Source: a bacterium
GTDB lineage: Bacteria > SZUA-182 > DTGQ01
Assembly (NCBI GenBank): GCA_040755755.1
Contig: JBFLZW010000031.1
Location: forward strand, 62,001-126,000
Direction: 5' to 3'
DNA length: 64,000 bases
Position numbers and translations under genes: made by a program. The notes under the pieces were generated by a model. The model was not told where the DNA came from. It worked only from the letters and a program-made list of their open reading frames with translations, and did no database searches. Shown here piece by piece: positions 1 to 8,531 of this stretch. Each line of letters opens with the position of its first letter. Position 1 is the stretch's first letter.

Positions 1-1
1 G

Positions 2-604
2 GAAAAAACCCTGGAGCATGAATATATGGACAATGTCAAGTGCCTGGTAGGCATGTCAGTCCGCGAGCGTGGTGCGGCTGCACCGGGTATGGACGAGGAG
101 CACTATCATGCCCTTTTGGCCAATGCGGCTGATTTCATGGTTGACCGCTTTGATGCCGACATACTCTTTATTCCGATGGAGCGCAAGATGCTGGACATGC
201 AGCAATCGCACGCCGTTCTCTCGAGGATGGCGAGAGTGCACAGGGCACGGGTACTGAAGGGTGAGTATACCAGCAGGCAATTGCTCACCCTGGTAGGGCA
301 TTTAAAATTTGCTGTCGGCATGCGTCTTCATTTTCTGATTTTTGCTGCGCTTCAGGGTGTACCTTTTGTAGCCCTGCCCTATGCCTCCAAAGTAATGGGA
401 TTTCTTGAAGCTCTGGACCTGGAGACTCCGCCGACCCACTTTGTCAACCCCGGTATGTTGATTGCCTACATAGATCACTCATGGGACAGGCGGACTTACC
501 TCCAGGACCGGATACAGCGTGCCCTTCCCTGGCTTCAGAAGCTTGCCCGGGAACCAAACGATATCGTTGTCAATTTGCTGAAGGGCAGCTATGAGACGAT
601 ATAA
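2..604 (+). CDS. Polysaccharide pyruvyl transferase family protein, C-terminal part
   Basis: The reading frame is open to the left edge, so the N-terminus lies outside the window; about 200 residues are visible. The segment MSVRERG, the later VGMRLHFLIFAALQGVP and the LPYASKVMGFLEALDL-type tail match the C-terminal domain of polysaccharide pyruvyl transferases (CsaB/WcaK type). These enzymes move a pyruvyl ketal from phosphoenolpyruvate onto cell-surface sugars. The conserved R-x-H after VGM is the family hallmark. The acceptor sugar cannot be told from this fragment. It ends 24 bases before a decayed FAD oxidoreductase on the same strand and could belong to a surface-polysaccharide locus to the left. 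Confidence 0.82.
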   Translation, partial: EKTLEHEYMDNVKCLVGMSVRERGAAAPGMDEEHYHALLANAADFMVDRFDADILFIPMERKMLDMQQSHAVLSRMARVHRARVLKGEYTSRQLLTLVGHLKFAVGMRLHFLIFAALQGVPFVALPYASKVMGFLEALDLETPPTHFVNPGMLIAYIDHSWDRRTYLQDRIQRALPWLQKLAREPNDIVVNLLKGSYETI

Positions 605-628
605 GGTTTTATTTCGAAAGAGAGGCAT

Positions 629-1525
629 ATGGCAGATTTCCCCGCCGGATCGGAGGGTATGGTGTATGCGTTTTCCTGCAACCGCAGGGATTTTCTTAAA
701 CTGTGCGGTTTCCTGGCGGTTGGGTCCGGGTTCCCAATGCTGATCGCCAGGGCATGCAAACCCGAGGGGGTCGGAAATGAGGTAACTGCCGATATGTTTA
801 TCGCCGGAGGCGGGCTGGGCGGGTGCGCTGCAGCTCTGGCGGCGACGCGCCGGGGATTTCGCGTGGTCATGGCCGAGCCGACCGACTGGATCGGCGGACA
901 GGCCACCCAGCAGGGAGTATCGGCCCTGGATGATCACCCCTGGATCGAATCTTTTGGCCGCACCCGATCATACGCCGAATTCCGCACCCGGATCCGTGAC
1001 TATTACCGCAAACATTACCCGCTGACACCTGAGACGATGGCCTGCAGGTATTTTAATCCCGGTGACTGTCTGGTCTCGAAACTGTGCTTTGAACCCAAAG
1101 TGGCCCTGGCCGTACTTCAGGAAATGCTGGCCCCGGCAGTCAGAGACGGCCTGCTGGTGCTGCTTCCGAACACCACCCCGACGAAGCGCCGATGTGGATC
1201 ATGACCGGGTCCGGGCAGTTCGGCTTTTCAACCAGCGGGAAGGGCGGTGGATAGTGGTCTGGGCAAAGTACTTCATCGACGCATCAGAGACCGGGGAACG
1301 TGCAGGGAAGTGCTCGGCACGGATGACGGACTGGCCAAATTCCCCTCCATTCGTGAGTCACGCAGGATCAGGGCCGAGTTTACTGTCTTCGAACAAGACG
1401 TCTGCGAGGAGGCACCGAATCTTGAATACACCCCAAAAAATAGGCGAGATCACATCTTATTCAACCCAATCAAGCAGAAAAATTACATAATTTTTGTTTC
1501 TGTTAACATAGGAAAAGTGGTATAA
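629..1525 (+). pseudogene. Decayed FAD-dependent oxidoreductase with Tat-like signal
   Basis: It starts at an ATG with GAGAGG just upstream. Residues near 20 read NRRDFLKLCGF, a twin-arginine export motif, followed by an FAD dinucleotide-binding region (FIAGGGLGGCAAALAATRRG). The frame stops at a TGA at 1202. The homologous sequence (LFNQREGRWIVV, FIDASETGE) carries on in the +1 frame from about 1185. It then returns to the first frame near 1310 with GLAKFPSIRESRRIRAEF, typical of the family C-terminal half. About 150-200 residues between FIDASETGE and GLAKFP are missing, and the tail is cut. Two frame changes plus an internal deletion mean this is not a working gene, unless the assembly is wrong here. 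An intact relative follows at 1624. Confidence 0.8.
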
Positions 1526-1526
1526 T
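1498..1526 (+). promoter_or_regulatory. Possible sigma-70 promoter for the FAD oxidoreductase
   Basis: A perfect TATAAT at 1521-1526 lies about 98 bases before the ATG at 1624. The -35 is weak: TTCTGT at 1498-1503 has 17-base spacing. A short palindrome, GGCCAG-AG-CTGGCC (1551-1564), follows in the leader. Only the -10 is strong. Confidence 0.35.
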
Positions 1527-1623
1527 GGTTTGATTGTTATCTGAAAGACCGGCCAGAGCTGGCCTTTCTCAAGGATCTGAAACACTGTACCAAAGAAGAG
1601 AATTTTCATAAGGAGAAAGAAAA

Positions 1624-3255
1624 ATGCCTGCTCTTCCAAGCCCTGAAAGTTCCGATACCATCCCTTTGCCACCCCGGCGAGCCAGGGTTGCCGCTGAAAC
1701 CGATGTCCTGATAGTTGGCGGTGGACCTGCCGGGATTGGTGCTGCCCTTGGGGCAGCCATGTCCGGGGTTAAAGTGGTTCTGGCAGAGCGATACGGCTTT
1801 CTCGGCGGCAGTGCCACCGCTGCTCTGGTCACGATTTTCATGTCCTATTATACTCGTCGGCCGCGAGCGGAGCAGCCCGGATCGACCACCCTCCTTCCAA
1901 CAGATCATGGCGGAGGAGAACCAGTTATCGAGGGGGTTCTCAAAACGCTGGTAAACCGGATGGTCGAGCGGGGTGGAGCCATTCCTCCCTCTCCCGAAAC
2001 CGGTTTTGTCGTACCGTTTGACCCGGAAGTATTGAAACTGGTCACCCTCGAATTACTCGATGAGGCCGGGGTACAGTTTCTGCTTCACTCACTGGCCACC
2101 GGCGTTATCGGCGAAGGCAAGCTGGAAGGTGTTGTTTTCGAGACGAAATCCGGTCCGCTAGCCATCAAGGCCAAGACTGTTGTAGACTGCACCGGTGATG
2201 GGGATATTGCCGAAAAGGCGGGAGCACCCTTTCAGATCGGGCGCGCTGTTGATGGATCGGTGCAGCCCATGACCCTGATGTTTACCATGGGTGAATTCAA
2301 CAAAAATGAATTCGAGGGCTATGTGAGACGGCATCCGGATCAATGGCATGGTGTTCACGGGTTACGGGATCTGGTGCAGGATGCGACTGAGGCCGAAGAC
2401 CTTGAGCTGGAACGGGAAGATGTCCTGTTCTTTGCCACCCCTCACCGGCGTGAGGTGAGCGTCAACAGCACGCGGGTAATCAAAGTGCTGGGTACGAATG
2501 TCTGGGATCTGACCTATGCGGAATCCGAAGGCCGACGGCAGATGGGCCAGATCGCCGCTTTTCTGCGCCGTTATGTTCCCGGATTTGAAAAGGCTCACAT
2601 CGCCCAGAGCGGATCTACAATTGGCGTGCGGGAAACTCGCAGAATCATGGGAGAATATCAACTGACGATCGACGATATTCTGACAGCACGAAAGTTTGAC
2701 GATGTCATTGCCCGGGGCTCCTACCCGATCGATATCCATAATCCGGACGGGGCTGGAACCACCTTGAAGCAGCTTCCCCCCGGCGAGGCATACGATATCC
2801 CGCTGCGCTGCCTTATTCCCCGGGGAACGGAAAACCTCCTGGTTGCCGGGCGATGTATCTCCGGGACGCATGAGGCGCACTCCTCCTACCGGGTCATGCC
2901 CATTGCCATAGCCACCGGCCAGGCAGCCGGGGTGTGCGCTGCCATCGCCGCCCGTGCAGGCAGGGCTGTACGGGACATCCCCACCTGGGTCGTGCAGGAT
3001 GAGCTTATCCTCCAGGGAGCCAATCTGGGTGCTGGACTGGAGAGCGACGCTGTGGTGGGCGATGTGATGATACATGAGGAGATTAATGAGAAGCCTCAGG
3101 TGAGAACCGGTGAAGAGAACGCTCTGGAGTCCGGGGGGAAAGAGATATGCCTGGTAGGCAGCGAAAAAGAGATATACCCGCTCGACGGTGATATCAGAAA
3201 AGTTGAGGCAGATGATATTCTTGTTGAGCCAGACGTTGACGCAGATAAATGGTAA
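1624..3255 (+). CDS. FAD-dependent oxidoreductase (FAD_oxidored family)
   Basis: The 543-residue protein starts at an ATG preceded by AAGGAGAAAG. An FAD-binding Rossmann motif (DVLIVGGGPAGIGAA) lies at about residues 28-42, followed by ERYGFLGGSATAALV, and a conserved TVVDCTGDGDIAEKAGAP sits in the middle. Near the C-terminus GRCISGTHEAHSSYR and an AIATGQAAGVCAA helix close the FAD site. This pattern is that of the large FAD_oxidored family found in many environmental bacteria. The substrates are mostly unknown. The last 60 residues are acidic and look unstructured. Unlike the decayed relative upstream it has no Tat signal, so it is probably cytoplasmic. Confidence 0.85.
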   Translation: MPALPSPESSDTIPLPPRRARVAAETDVLIVGGGPAGIGAALGAAMSGVKVVLAERYGFLGGSATAALVTIFMSYYTRRPRAEQPGSTTLLPTDHGGGEPVIEGVLKTLVNRMVERGGAIPPSPETGFVVPFDPEVLKLVTLELLDEAGVQFLLHSLATGVIGEGKLEGVVFETKSGPLAIKAKTVVDCTGDGDIAEKAGAPFQIGRAVDGSVQPMTLMFTMGEFNKNEFEGYVRRHPDQWHGVHGLRDLVQDATEAEDLELEREDVLFFATPHRREVSVNSTRVIKVLGTNVWDLTYAESEGRRQMGQIAAFLRRYVPGFEKAHIAQSGSTIGVRETRRIMGEYQLTIDDILTARKFDDVIARGSYPIDIHNPDGAGTTLKQLPPGEAYDIPLRCLIPRGTENLLVAGRCISGTHEAHSSYRVMPIAIATGQAAGVCAAIAARAGRAVRDIPTWVVQDELILQGANLGAGLESDAVVGDVMIHEEINEKPQVRTGEENALESGGKEICLVGSEKEIYPLDGDIRKVEADDILVEPDVDADKW

Positions 3256-3732
3256 TAAGCAATGGAGCCTCACATTCTCAGGATGGAAACTTTGTGGTTC
3301 AGATCGAAACAGATGGGCGCTCTGTCCCTGAATAGTTCCGAATGGGGGAGAAATGCCGGGAGAGAGGGGTTAGGCTATTGTCCCTCTCCCGGCATCTCCC
3401 ATCAGGGAGTATGGTGGCGCTCCCGGGAAATTGCAGCCTGACCCCCGATTATGAAACCGAGGGGCCAAGCTGTGCTGGGGATGGAGAAGGCGAGACCACC
3501 GGCCCAAAGGGGTCCTGCCTGTTTCTTCTGAGCCGCTGTAAGTCAACAAGTTTCTTGATCCCCCCGGAAATCCTCGATGGTCCCGCACCTGGGAGTTGTG
3601 GCTTACTGCTTCCGGTGTCTGTTCTCATGCCTGTTGTTCCTCCCTATCGAGGAATTCCGAGGGGTTCCGATGGCATAACCTGGTATTTTCTATGTACTGA
3701 AGCTCAATTCTTCACTTTACTGTTTCTTATTA
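3256..3732. other. Intergenic region of 477 bases between convergent genes
   Basis: No convincing gene is seen. The open frames here have unnatural composition. The only structure is the long hairpin listed at 3344-3400. The FAD oxidoreductase and the NifX-like gene converge on this region. Confidence 0.6.
3344..3400. repeat. Long inverted repeat, hairpin
   Basis: ATGCCGGGAGAG (3353-3364) and its exact complement CTCTCCCGGCAT (3384-3395) flank a 19-base loop. The pairing extends outward through GGGAG and CTCCC. No T-run follows on either strand, so a classic rho-independent terminator is not supported. It may still protect or end the transcripts of the two converging genes. Confidence 0.6.
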
Positions 3733-4095
3733 TTACCTGCCCTGCAATCTCCTGCACCTTCTCAGGCAGCCTGGCATAGCCATTGCCGGATTGGGTAGAT
3801 TACCTGCAAGATAGGCCGAAATGACATCCTCGGCTTCGCCGGCGATGAACGGTATTATCCGGATGCCGTATGCTGCCAGTAAGTTGGACAGACATCGGGA
3901 AATGGCTCCGCAGAGCAGCGTTTCCACTTTCATGTCAGCCAATCTGCCTGCCCTTCGAAGCGGATCATTGTCATCCAGTACCTGCCTGTTTCTGGCGATA
4001 ACGGTTCCATTCTCGATGTCCAAAATAAGGATCTGCCGGGATACATCGAAAACCGGCGAAACCCTTCCATTCCAGATTGCCAGGGCTGTTCTCAT
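3733..4095 (-). CDS. NifX/NifB-like dinitrogenase Fe-Mo cofactor domain protein
   Basis: The 120-residue protein starts MRTALAIWNGRVSPVFDVSR, the typical opening of the dinitrogenase iron-molybdenum cofactor family. LCGAISRCLSNLLAAYGIRI and a DVISAYLAGNLPN stretch complete the small RNase H-like fold. Stand-alone members bind Fe-S or metal clusters or act in regulation, and are common outside nitrogen fixers. No nif genes are seen here. The C-terminus is short and basic with two cysteines. The start has GGAGAG 9 bases upstream. A well-matched sigma-54 promoter lies 35-51 bases upstream, and a sigma-54 activator is the next gene upstream, so control by that activator is a natural inference. 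Confidence 0.82.
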   Translation of the reverse strand: MRTALAIWNGRVSPVFDVSRQILILDIENGTVIARNRQVLDDNDPLRRAGRLADMKVETLLCGAISRCLSNLLAAYGIRIIPFIAGEAEDVISAYLAGNLPNPAMAMPGCLRRCRRLQGR

Positions 4096-4129
4096 GGTGC
4101 ATTCTCTCCAGTATCACTTCCGAAGAGTA

Positions 4130-4146
4130 AGCATCTGATGTGCCAG
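4130..4146 (-). promoter_or_regulatory. Sigma-54 (-24/-12) promoter of the NifX-like gene
   Basis: Read on the minus strand the sequence is CTGGCACATCAGATGCT. The GG (-24) and GC (-12) are exactly 10 bases apart, as the sigma-54 consensus requires, and TGGCAC is a perfect -24 box. The predicted start near 4119 leaves a leader of about 24 bases carrying the GGAGAG ribosome site. The gene for a sigma-54 activator ends 150 bases upstream. Confidence 0.75.
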
Positions 4147-4295
4147 CTTGAGGAGAATACAAAACGAGGCAGGTAAGTAAAGCAATTACAAATGGTTCAC
4201 AAGTTTTTTACTGACTGGTAAGGCATCATGCGCTGTCTTTTCAGTCGCAGGGATGCGACCCTATGCACGAATGAAGTTGCTTCTCTGCTACTGTG

Positions 4296-5693
4296 CTACT
4301 GCTCGAAGCGATGGCGTCCATCTTTTTCAGGAAGGATAATGCCGAGCGCCTTGATCTTGCGAAACAGGGTGCTCTTGTGCATACCCAGCTCACGCGCTGC
4401 CGCCAGACGGTTAAAGCGGTTTCGCTGGAGAGCTTCCCGGATTGCCTGGGCTTCGACCGTCCGGATAGCGGTAGTTATTTCGCCCGCACTGGAAGGCAGG
4501 GGATCGCGGGCGATGAATTCATCCGGGAGATGGCAGAGCTCGATCCGGTCCTGATCGCAGAGAACAAAGGCATATTCGATGATATTTTCCAGTTCGCGGA
4601 TATTGCCGGGATAGTCGTGGGCCATAAGAAAGGCCATTACCTGCGGGCTGACGCCGGGGATGGATTTACCCTGCGTGCGGTTGAATCGCGATACGAAATG
4701 CTCCACCAGAAGAGGGATATCCTCTTTGCGTTTTCGCAAGGGAGGAAGATCCATCCTGACCACGTTGATCCGATAGTACAGATCCTGCCGGAAAGCACCT
4801 TTCTTGACCTGTGCGGCAAGGTTGCGGTTGGTGGCGGCGATCACCCGGACATTGGCTTTTACGGATGCCGTACCACCGAGGGGTTCATAGACTCTTTCCT
4901 GCAATACCCGCAGCAGCCGGATCTGCAAAGCCTGACTCACCTCGGCGATTTCATCCAGAAAGAGCGTCCCCCCTTCGGCCAGGGCAAAACGGCCTGGTTT
5001 ATCTTTATCCGCTCCGGTGAAAGCACCTGCCTTGTAGCCAAAGAGCTCCGATTCCAGAAGGGTATCGGGCAGCGCACCGCAATTGATGGCCACGAAGGGG
5101 TTATTGCGCCGGGGGCTGAGATTGTGCAGCGTGCGGGCCAGAAGCTCCTTGCCGGACCCTGTCTCTCCCTGAATGAGGACGGTACTGTCACTTGCCGACA
5201 CCTGGGGCAGGACATCGAATATCCTGCGCATCGAGGTGCTGCGGCTCACCAGGTCACCCGCCTGGAAGCGGCCTTCCAGTTCTTTGCGAAGCTCCTCGAC
5301 CAGGCTCAGGTCACGGAAGGTTTCCGCACCACCGATTACCTGCCCCCTTTCGTTTCGCAAAAGAGCCGTAGACAGACTGATGGGAATGCGCCTTCCTCCG
5401 GCATCAACGATAAAGGCGGACCTGTTGATGATCGGAATTCCCGTTTCCAGGGTGCATCGCAGGGCACAATCCACTTCGCACATGCTGGAGCGAAAGACCT
5501 CCGAGCACAGCCTGCCGATGGCTTCCTCGCGGTCAATCCCCATGATTTCCTCCGCGGCACGGTTGAAGGAGGTAATCCGCCAGCTACTGTCCACGGTAAA
5601 TACCCCGTCGGAAATACTCTCCAGGATGATTTCAGTCGGGTTGGAAGTACTCTGTTGTATCGTTATTTTGCTCTTTTCATGCAGCTTTCTCAT
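4296..5693 (-). CDS. Sigma-54-dependent transcriptional activator with PAS sensor
   Basis: The 465-residue protein has an N-terminal PAS domain (about 18-135) containing a cysteine trio CEVDCALRC (residues 72-80), suggestive of redox or metal sensing. An AAA+ domain follows, with Walker A GETGSGKE (176-183), the sigma-54 contact loop GAFTGA (223-228) and Walker B LFLDE. A Fis-type helix-turn-helix (LAAARELGMHKSTLFRKIK) closes the protein. There is no receiver domain, so it senses its signal directly. It is the last gene of a TPR-DUF1232-patatin run (18-base gap to patatin) and lies just upstream of the NifX-like gene, which has a sigma-54 promoter. Confidence 0.93.
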   Translation of the reverse strand: MRKLHEKSKITIQQSTSNPTEIILESISDGVFTVDSSWRITSFNRAAEEIMGIDREEAIGRLCSEVFRSSMCEVDCALRCTLETGIPIINRSAFIVDAGGRRIPISLSTALLRNERGQVIGGAETFRDLSLVEELRKELEGRFQAGDLVSRSTSMRRIFDVLPQVSASDSTVLIQGETGSGKELLARTLHNLSPRRNNPFVAINCGALPDTLLESELFGYKAGAFTGADKDKPGRFALAEGGTLFLDEIAEVSQALQIRLLRVLQERVYEPLGGTASVKANVRVIAATNRNLAAQVKKGAFRQDLYYRINVVRMDLPPLRKRKEDIPLLVEHFVSRFNRTQGKSIPGVSPQVMAFLMAHDYPGNIRELENIIEYAFVLCDQDRIELCHLPDEFIARDPLPSSAGEITTAIRTVEAQAIREALQRNRFNRLAAARELGMHKSTLFRKIKALGIILPEKDGRHRFEQ

Positions 5694-5711
5694 GGCATGT
5701 ACTATCCTTCA

Positions 5712-6635
5712 TCAAGGGCTGAAAAGAAAAAGGCGGCGGATCCGCTTCCACAGCTTTTTTTTCCTGATCTCACGGATAGCCTGGCGGGCGGCCTTCTCTC
5801 CTTCCTGGATACATTCTCTGGCCCGGGAAAAATCAGCCCAGTTAAACTCTCCCACTCTTGGGCAGATCAGCACATCAGCCTCCCGCAGTTGGTTATTCCG
5901 CAGGGAAAACAGGGTGATATCATAGGAGCGCATGACCACGTCGAGCCCGCTCTTCAAAGAATGCAGGGGCTTCAACCGGCTCTTGCCCACGTTGCAGGCT
6001 ATGACCAGATCAGCTCCCAACTGGCGGGACGCATGGATGGGAACCAGACTGATGCAGCCCCCGTCAACCAGGGTTCTCCCGCCAATGCAGACCGGCGGCA
6101 GGATTGACGGTATGGCACAGGAGGCGGCGACAGCTTCCCGGATAAGCCCCTGACTTAAAATGATTTCCGTGCCTGATTCGATATCCGTGGCTACCAGATA
6201 GAGGGGTATACGGCTCTCCTGAAACCTGGCCTCACCAAAAAGATACGAGCTGTTCTCCCGGACAACGTCGGGAGAAATAAACGACAGCCTGGTCAATGAC
6301 CGGCTGAAGAAAATACCCTTTTCCAGTAAGCCGGTGGGGATGACAGGCAGCAGCCATTTCCTGGGCTTGTTCCCGCTCTCCTCTGCACCCTCCCTGATAA
6401 AAGAATCTATCCGGAGTTTTTTAAACGGCTCGCTCTCGAGATACTCCAAAACTCTCTTCTCAAGACTGTCAGCCCTCGGGTCCAGAGCATAGAGCCCGCC
6501 GATAATGGCACCGATGCTGGTACCGACAAGCAGGTCGAATTGGAACCTCTCCTCTTCCAGCACCTTGAGAACCCCGATATGGGCCAGCCCCCGTGCAGCT
6601 CCACCTCCCAGGGCCAATGCAATTTTCATAGCCAT
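5712..6635 (-). CDS. Patatin-like phospholipase (RssA type)
   Basis: Patatin hydrolases cleave acyl chains from phospholipids at the membrane. With the start at 6635 (MAMKIALALGGGAARG) the oxyanion hole is GGGAARG at residues 10-16, the nucleophile is Ser40 in GTSIG, and the catalytic Asp191 is in the LVDGG motif, so the Ser-Asp dyad is complete. A longer frame begins at 6701 but would overlap the upstream gene and adds only a basic tail, so the shorter start is preferred. The protein is about 307 residues, normal for bacterial RssA/YchK relatives. It lacks a signal peptide and probably acts from the cytoplasm. It sits between DUF1232 and the sigma-54 activator. Confidence 0.88.
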   Translation of the reverse strand: MAMKIALALGGGAARGLAHIGVLKVLEEERFQFDLLVGTSIGAIIGGLYALDPRADSLEKRVLEYLESEPFKKLRIDSFIREGAEESGNKPRKWLLPVIPTGLLEKGIFFSRSLTRLSFISPDVVRENSSYLFGEARFQESRIPLYLVATDIESGTEIILSQGLIREAVAASCAIPSILPPVCIGGRTLVDGGCISLVPIHASRQLGADLVIACNVGKSRLKPLHSLKSGLDVVMRSYDITLFSLRNNQLREADVLICPRVGEFNWADFSRARECIQEGEKAARQAIREIRKKKLWKRIRRLFLFSP

Positions 6636-6666
6636 CGATCGCTTTTCGAGCCAGCGGTTTGCTTGT

Positions 6667-7029
6667 TTATTTCTGGTTTTTGAGCCGCTTTTCCCGGTCA
6701 ATGCGGGCTACCTGCTCCCGCACTGCCTCTGGCGGCGACCAGGACAAAAACATTCGTAAGCCAAGGATCAGTACAATAATGTCATCAATCCCCCCGATCA
6801 CGGGTATGAGAAAACCCGGTATCAAATCGATAGGGCTGATGATATACAGGAAAATCCCTGCCAGGAATAATTTCAGATACACAGGGACCCGGCTATCCAG
6901 AAACAGGCGGTAAAAGAGCTTGAGAAAATCCGGCAGATGCCAGAGAAGCCGGAAGAGGTGCAAGGGATTAAGCAGTTGTAAACCAAAGGGATTTTCCAGC
7001 AATTTTTGCTCCTCTCCCCATATGATCAC
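6667..7029 (-). CDS. DUF1232 (YkvA-like) small membrane protein
   Basis: The 120-residue protein contains VPVYLKLFLAGIFLYIISP, then the DUF1232 core IDLIPGFLIPVIGGIDDIIV and a hydrophobic LILGLRMFL. Two membrane-associated helices are likely. The IDLIPDxIPxxGxxDD pattern is the hallmark of the family, whose function is unknown. It overlaps the end of the TPR gene by 4 bases, so translational coupling is expected. Confidence 0.85.
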   Translation of the reverse strand: MIIWGEEQKLLENPFGLQLLNPLHLFRLLWHLPDFLKLFYRLFLDSRVPVYLKLFLAGIFLYIISPIDLIPGFLIPVIGGIDDIIVLILGLRMFLSWSPPEAVREQVARIDREKRLKNQK

Positions 7030-8315
7030 TCCCCTGCTCCGGCAAGGTTACGGCCTATGTAACGCTGCATCTCCTCTTCTCCTTCAGTATGTATATGGCC
7101 TTTGAGATAAAGATTCCAGTGGAGAGCAGCCTGCTCTTTTTTGCCCTGCTTCTCATAGGCCATGGCCAAGGCAGCCCGGCATTCCGGGTAATCGGGATTG
7201 ATGGCCAGCGCCTTTTCAAACTCTCCCACAGCATCCGGCATATTTCCCTTCTCGGCATAGAGAGTCCCCAGATAGTAATGAAGGTCCGGATAATGAGGCT
7301 GAGCAGCAATTGCCTTGAGTATCATACTGATACTCTGATCGATCTCTCCCGCTTTCAGGTAAGTCAGGGCCAGGCTGATCATCGCCTGGACATAGCCGGG
7401 ATTGATCTTGAGAGATTTGAGAAAGGTTTCGATAGCCCGCTGATGGAGACCCTTTTTAGCGTAATACATCCCAAGCTGATAGTGAAGGTCTGCATAGTTT
7501 GGATTTACCAGTACGGCCTTTTCGTAAAACAGGATGGTATTGGAGATAATGTCGTCGCCTTCAGTCAGTTGAACCGACGGGCCAAGAAGAGGCCGAGAGA
7601 CATCAATTGGTGGAGCGGCAAAAACCCTTGAAAATTCTTCGAGTAATTTCTGATTGCAGTCGGTCTTCCGAAGCTCGCCGCCCCGGTCAGACAGGGAGCA
7701 TTCCTCGATAAGGGCCATTTTTATCCTGGCTTCCCGGTAATGAGGATTAACTTCGAGCGCCTTCTGGAATTCCTTCATGGCTGCATTGAACCGGTGGGCA
7801 AGACCATGAATCGAACCAAGCAGGTAGTAGAAATCAGCATAGCGGGGATTAATTTCCAGGGCTTTCCGGTAGCATTCCGCGGCCTCGTTCAGGCGGCGGA
7901 GCTTAACATAGGTAAATCCCAGAAGGGAAATAGCCGCCGTATAGCGGGGATTGATTTCCAGCGCCCTGCGAAGCTCCTGTTCCGCCCGGTCAAATTCCCC
8001 AAGAGAGCACAAGCACTGTCCCAGATGGTAGTGAATGTCCGCGTAGTTGCCGCTGATCCGCGCGGCAGCAGCCAAATGCTCCACTGCCTTGTCGTACATC
8101 CCCAGGTGCTCGTATGCAAACCCCAGGTGCAGATAGGATTCCTTCAGATAAAAGAGAGAAAAGGTATGGAAAATACCTGCTTTTTTAGGCTGGGAAATGA
8201 TTCTGCTGAATCCCTCGATAGCCTGTTCGAAATTTCCCTGCTCATAATGCCCGAGGGCTTGAGAATAGATGCTATTCTGGCCAAGAAACGGGAACTTGCC
8301 AACGATCTGGTTCAT
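7026..8315 (-). CDS. TPR-repeat protein
   Basis: The 429 residues consist almost wholly of tetratricopeptide repeats, about ten, with motifs such as YHLGQCLCSLGEFDRAEQEL and ALEINPRYTAA recurring every 34 residues. An insert near residues 205-245 breaks the array (SLSDRGGELRKTDC to TEGDD). No signal peptide or enzyme domain is present, so it is probably a cytoplasmic scaffold. It is the first gene of the operon with DUF1232, patatin and the sigma-54 activator. The start ATG lies directly at the predicted transcription start and has no Shine-Dalgarno sequence, which suggests leaderless translation. Confidence 0.88.
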   Translation of the reverse strand: MNQIVGKFPFLGQNSIYSQALGHYEQGNFEQAIEGFSRIISQPKKAGIFHTFSLFYLKESYLHLGFAYEHLGMYDKAVEHLAAAARISGNYADIHYHLGQCLCSLGEFDRAEQELRRALEINPRYTAAISLLGFTYVKLRRLNEAAECYRKALEINPRYADFYYLLGSIHGLAHRFNAAMKEFQKALEVNPHYREARIKMALIEECSLSDRGGELRKTDCNQKLLEEFSRVFAAPPIDVSRPLLGPSVQLTEGDDIISNTILFYEKAVLVNPNYADLHYQLGMYYAKKGLHQRAIETFLKSLKINPGYVQAMISLALTYLKAGEIDQSISMILKAIAAQPHYPDLHYYLGTLYAEKGNMPDAVGEFEKALAINPDYPECRAALAMAYEKQGKKEQAALHWNLYLKGHIHTEGEEEMQRYIGRNLAGAGE

Positions 8316-8322
8316 AGGATGA

Positions 8323-8351
8323 ACTATAGAGTATCACCGGAAAAAAGTCAA
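8323..8351 (-). promoter_or_regulatory. Sigma-70 promoter of the TPR-patatin operon
   Basis: On the minus strand TTGACT (8346-8351) and TATAGT (8323-8328) are separated by exactly 17 bases. The expected start point is about 8316, one base before the ATG at 8315. Confidence 0.7.
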
Positions 8352-8531
8352 GAGGAGGAGTCGGGATCAGCAAAAAGTTCAATATTCACCCGTTCGTAGT
8401 ATAAATATGTTGGCCATTATGTCAGCCACCGGATTCATTCTCTGTCATTCCCGCCTCCGCTGGAATGACGGGATTGGAGGCTTGTGAGAGGTATTGGGTG
8501 GGGCAAGAGCCTGGAAGTACCTAAGATATTT

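Noticed and set aside
1202-1204. In-frame TGA in the FAD oxidoreductase as a possible selenocysteine codon, given selA/selB in the window
   Set aside because: The homologous sequence continues in a different frame, not after the TGA in the same frame, and no SECIS-like hairpin was seen. This is a frameshift.
3342-3779. 145-residue open frame on the plus strand
   Set aside because: No known motifs, odd composition, it contains the long hairpin and overlaps the 3-prime end of the NifX-like gene.
4293-6107. 604-residue plus-strand frame opposite the sigma-54 activator and patatin
   Set aside because: It is the antisense shadow of two well-supported genes and has no domain pattern.
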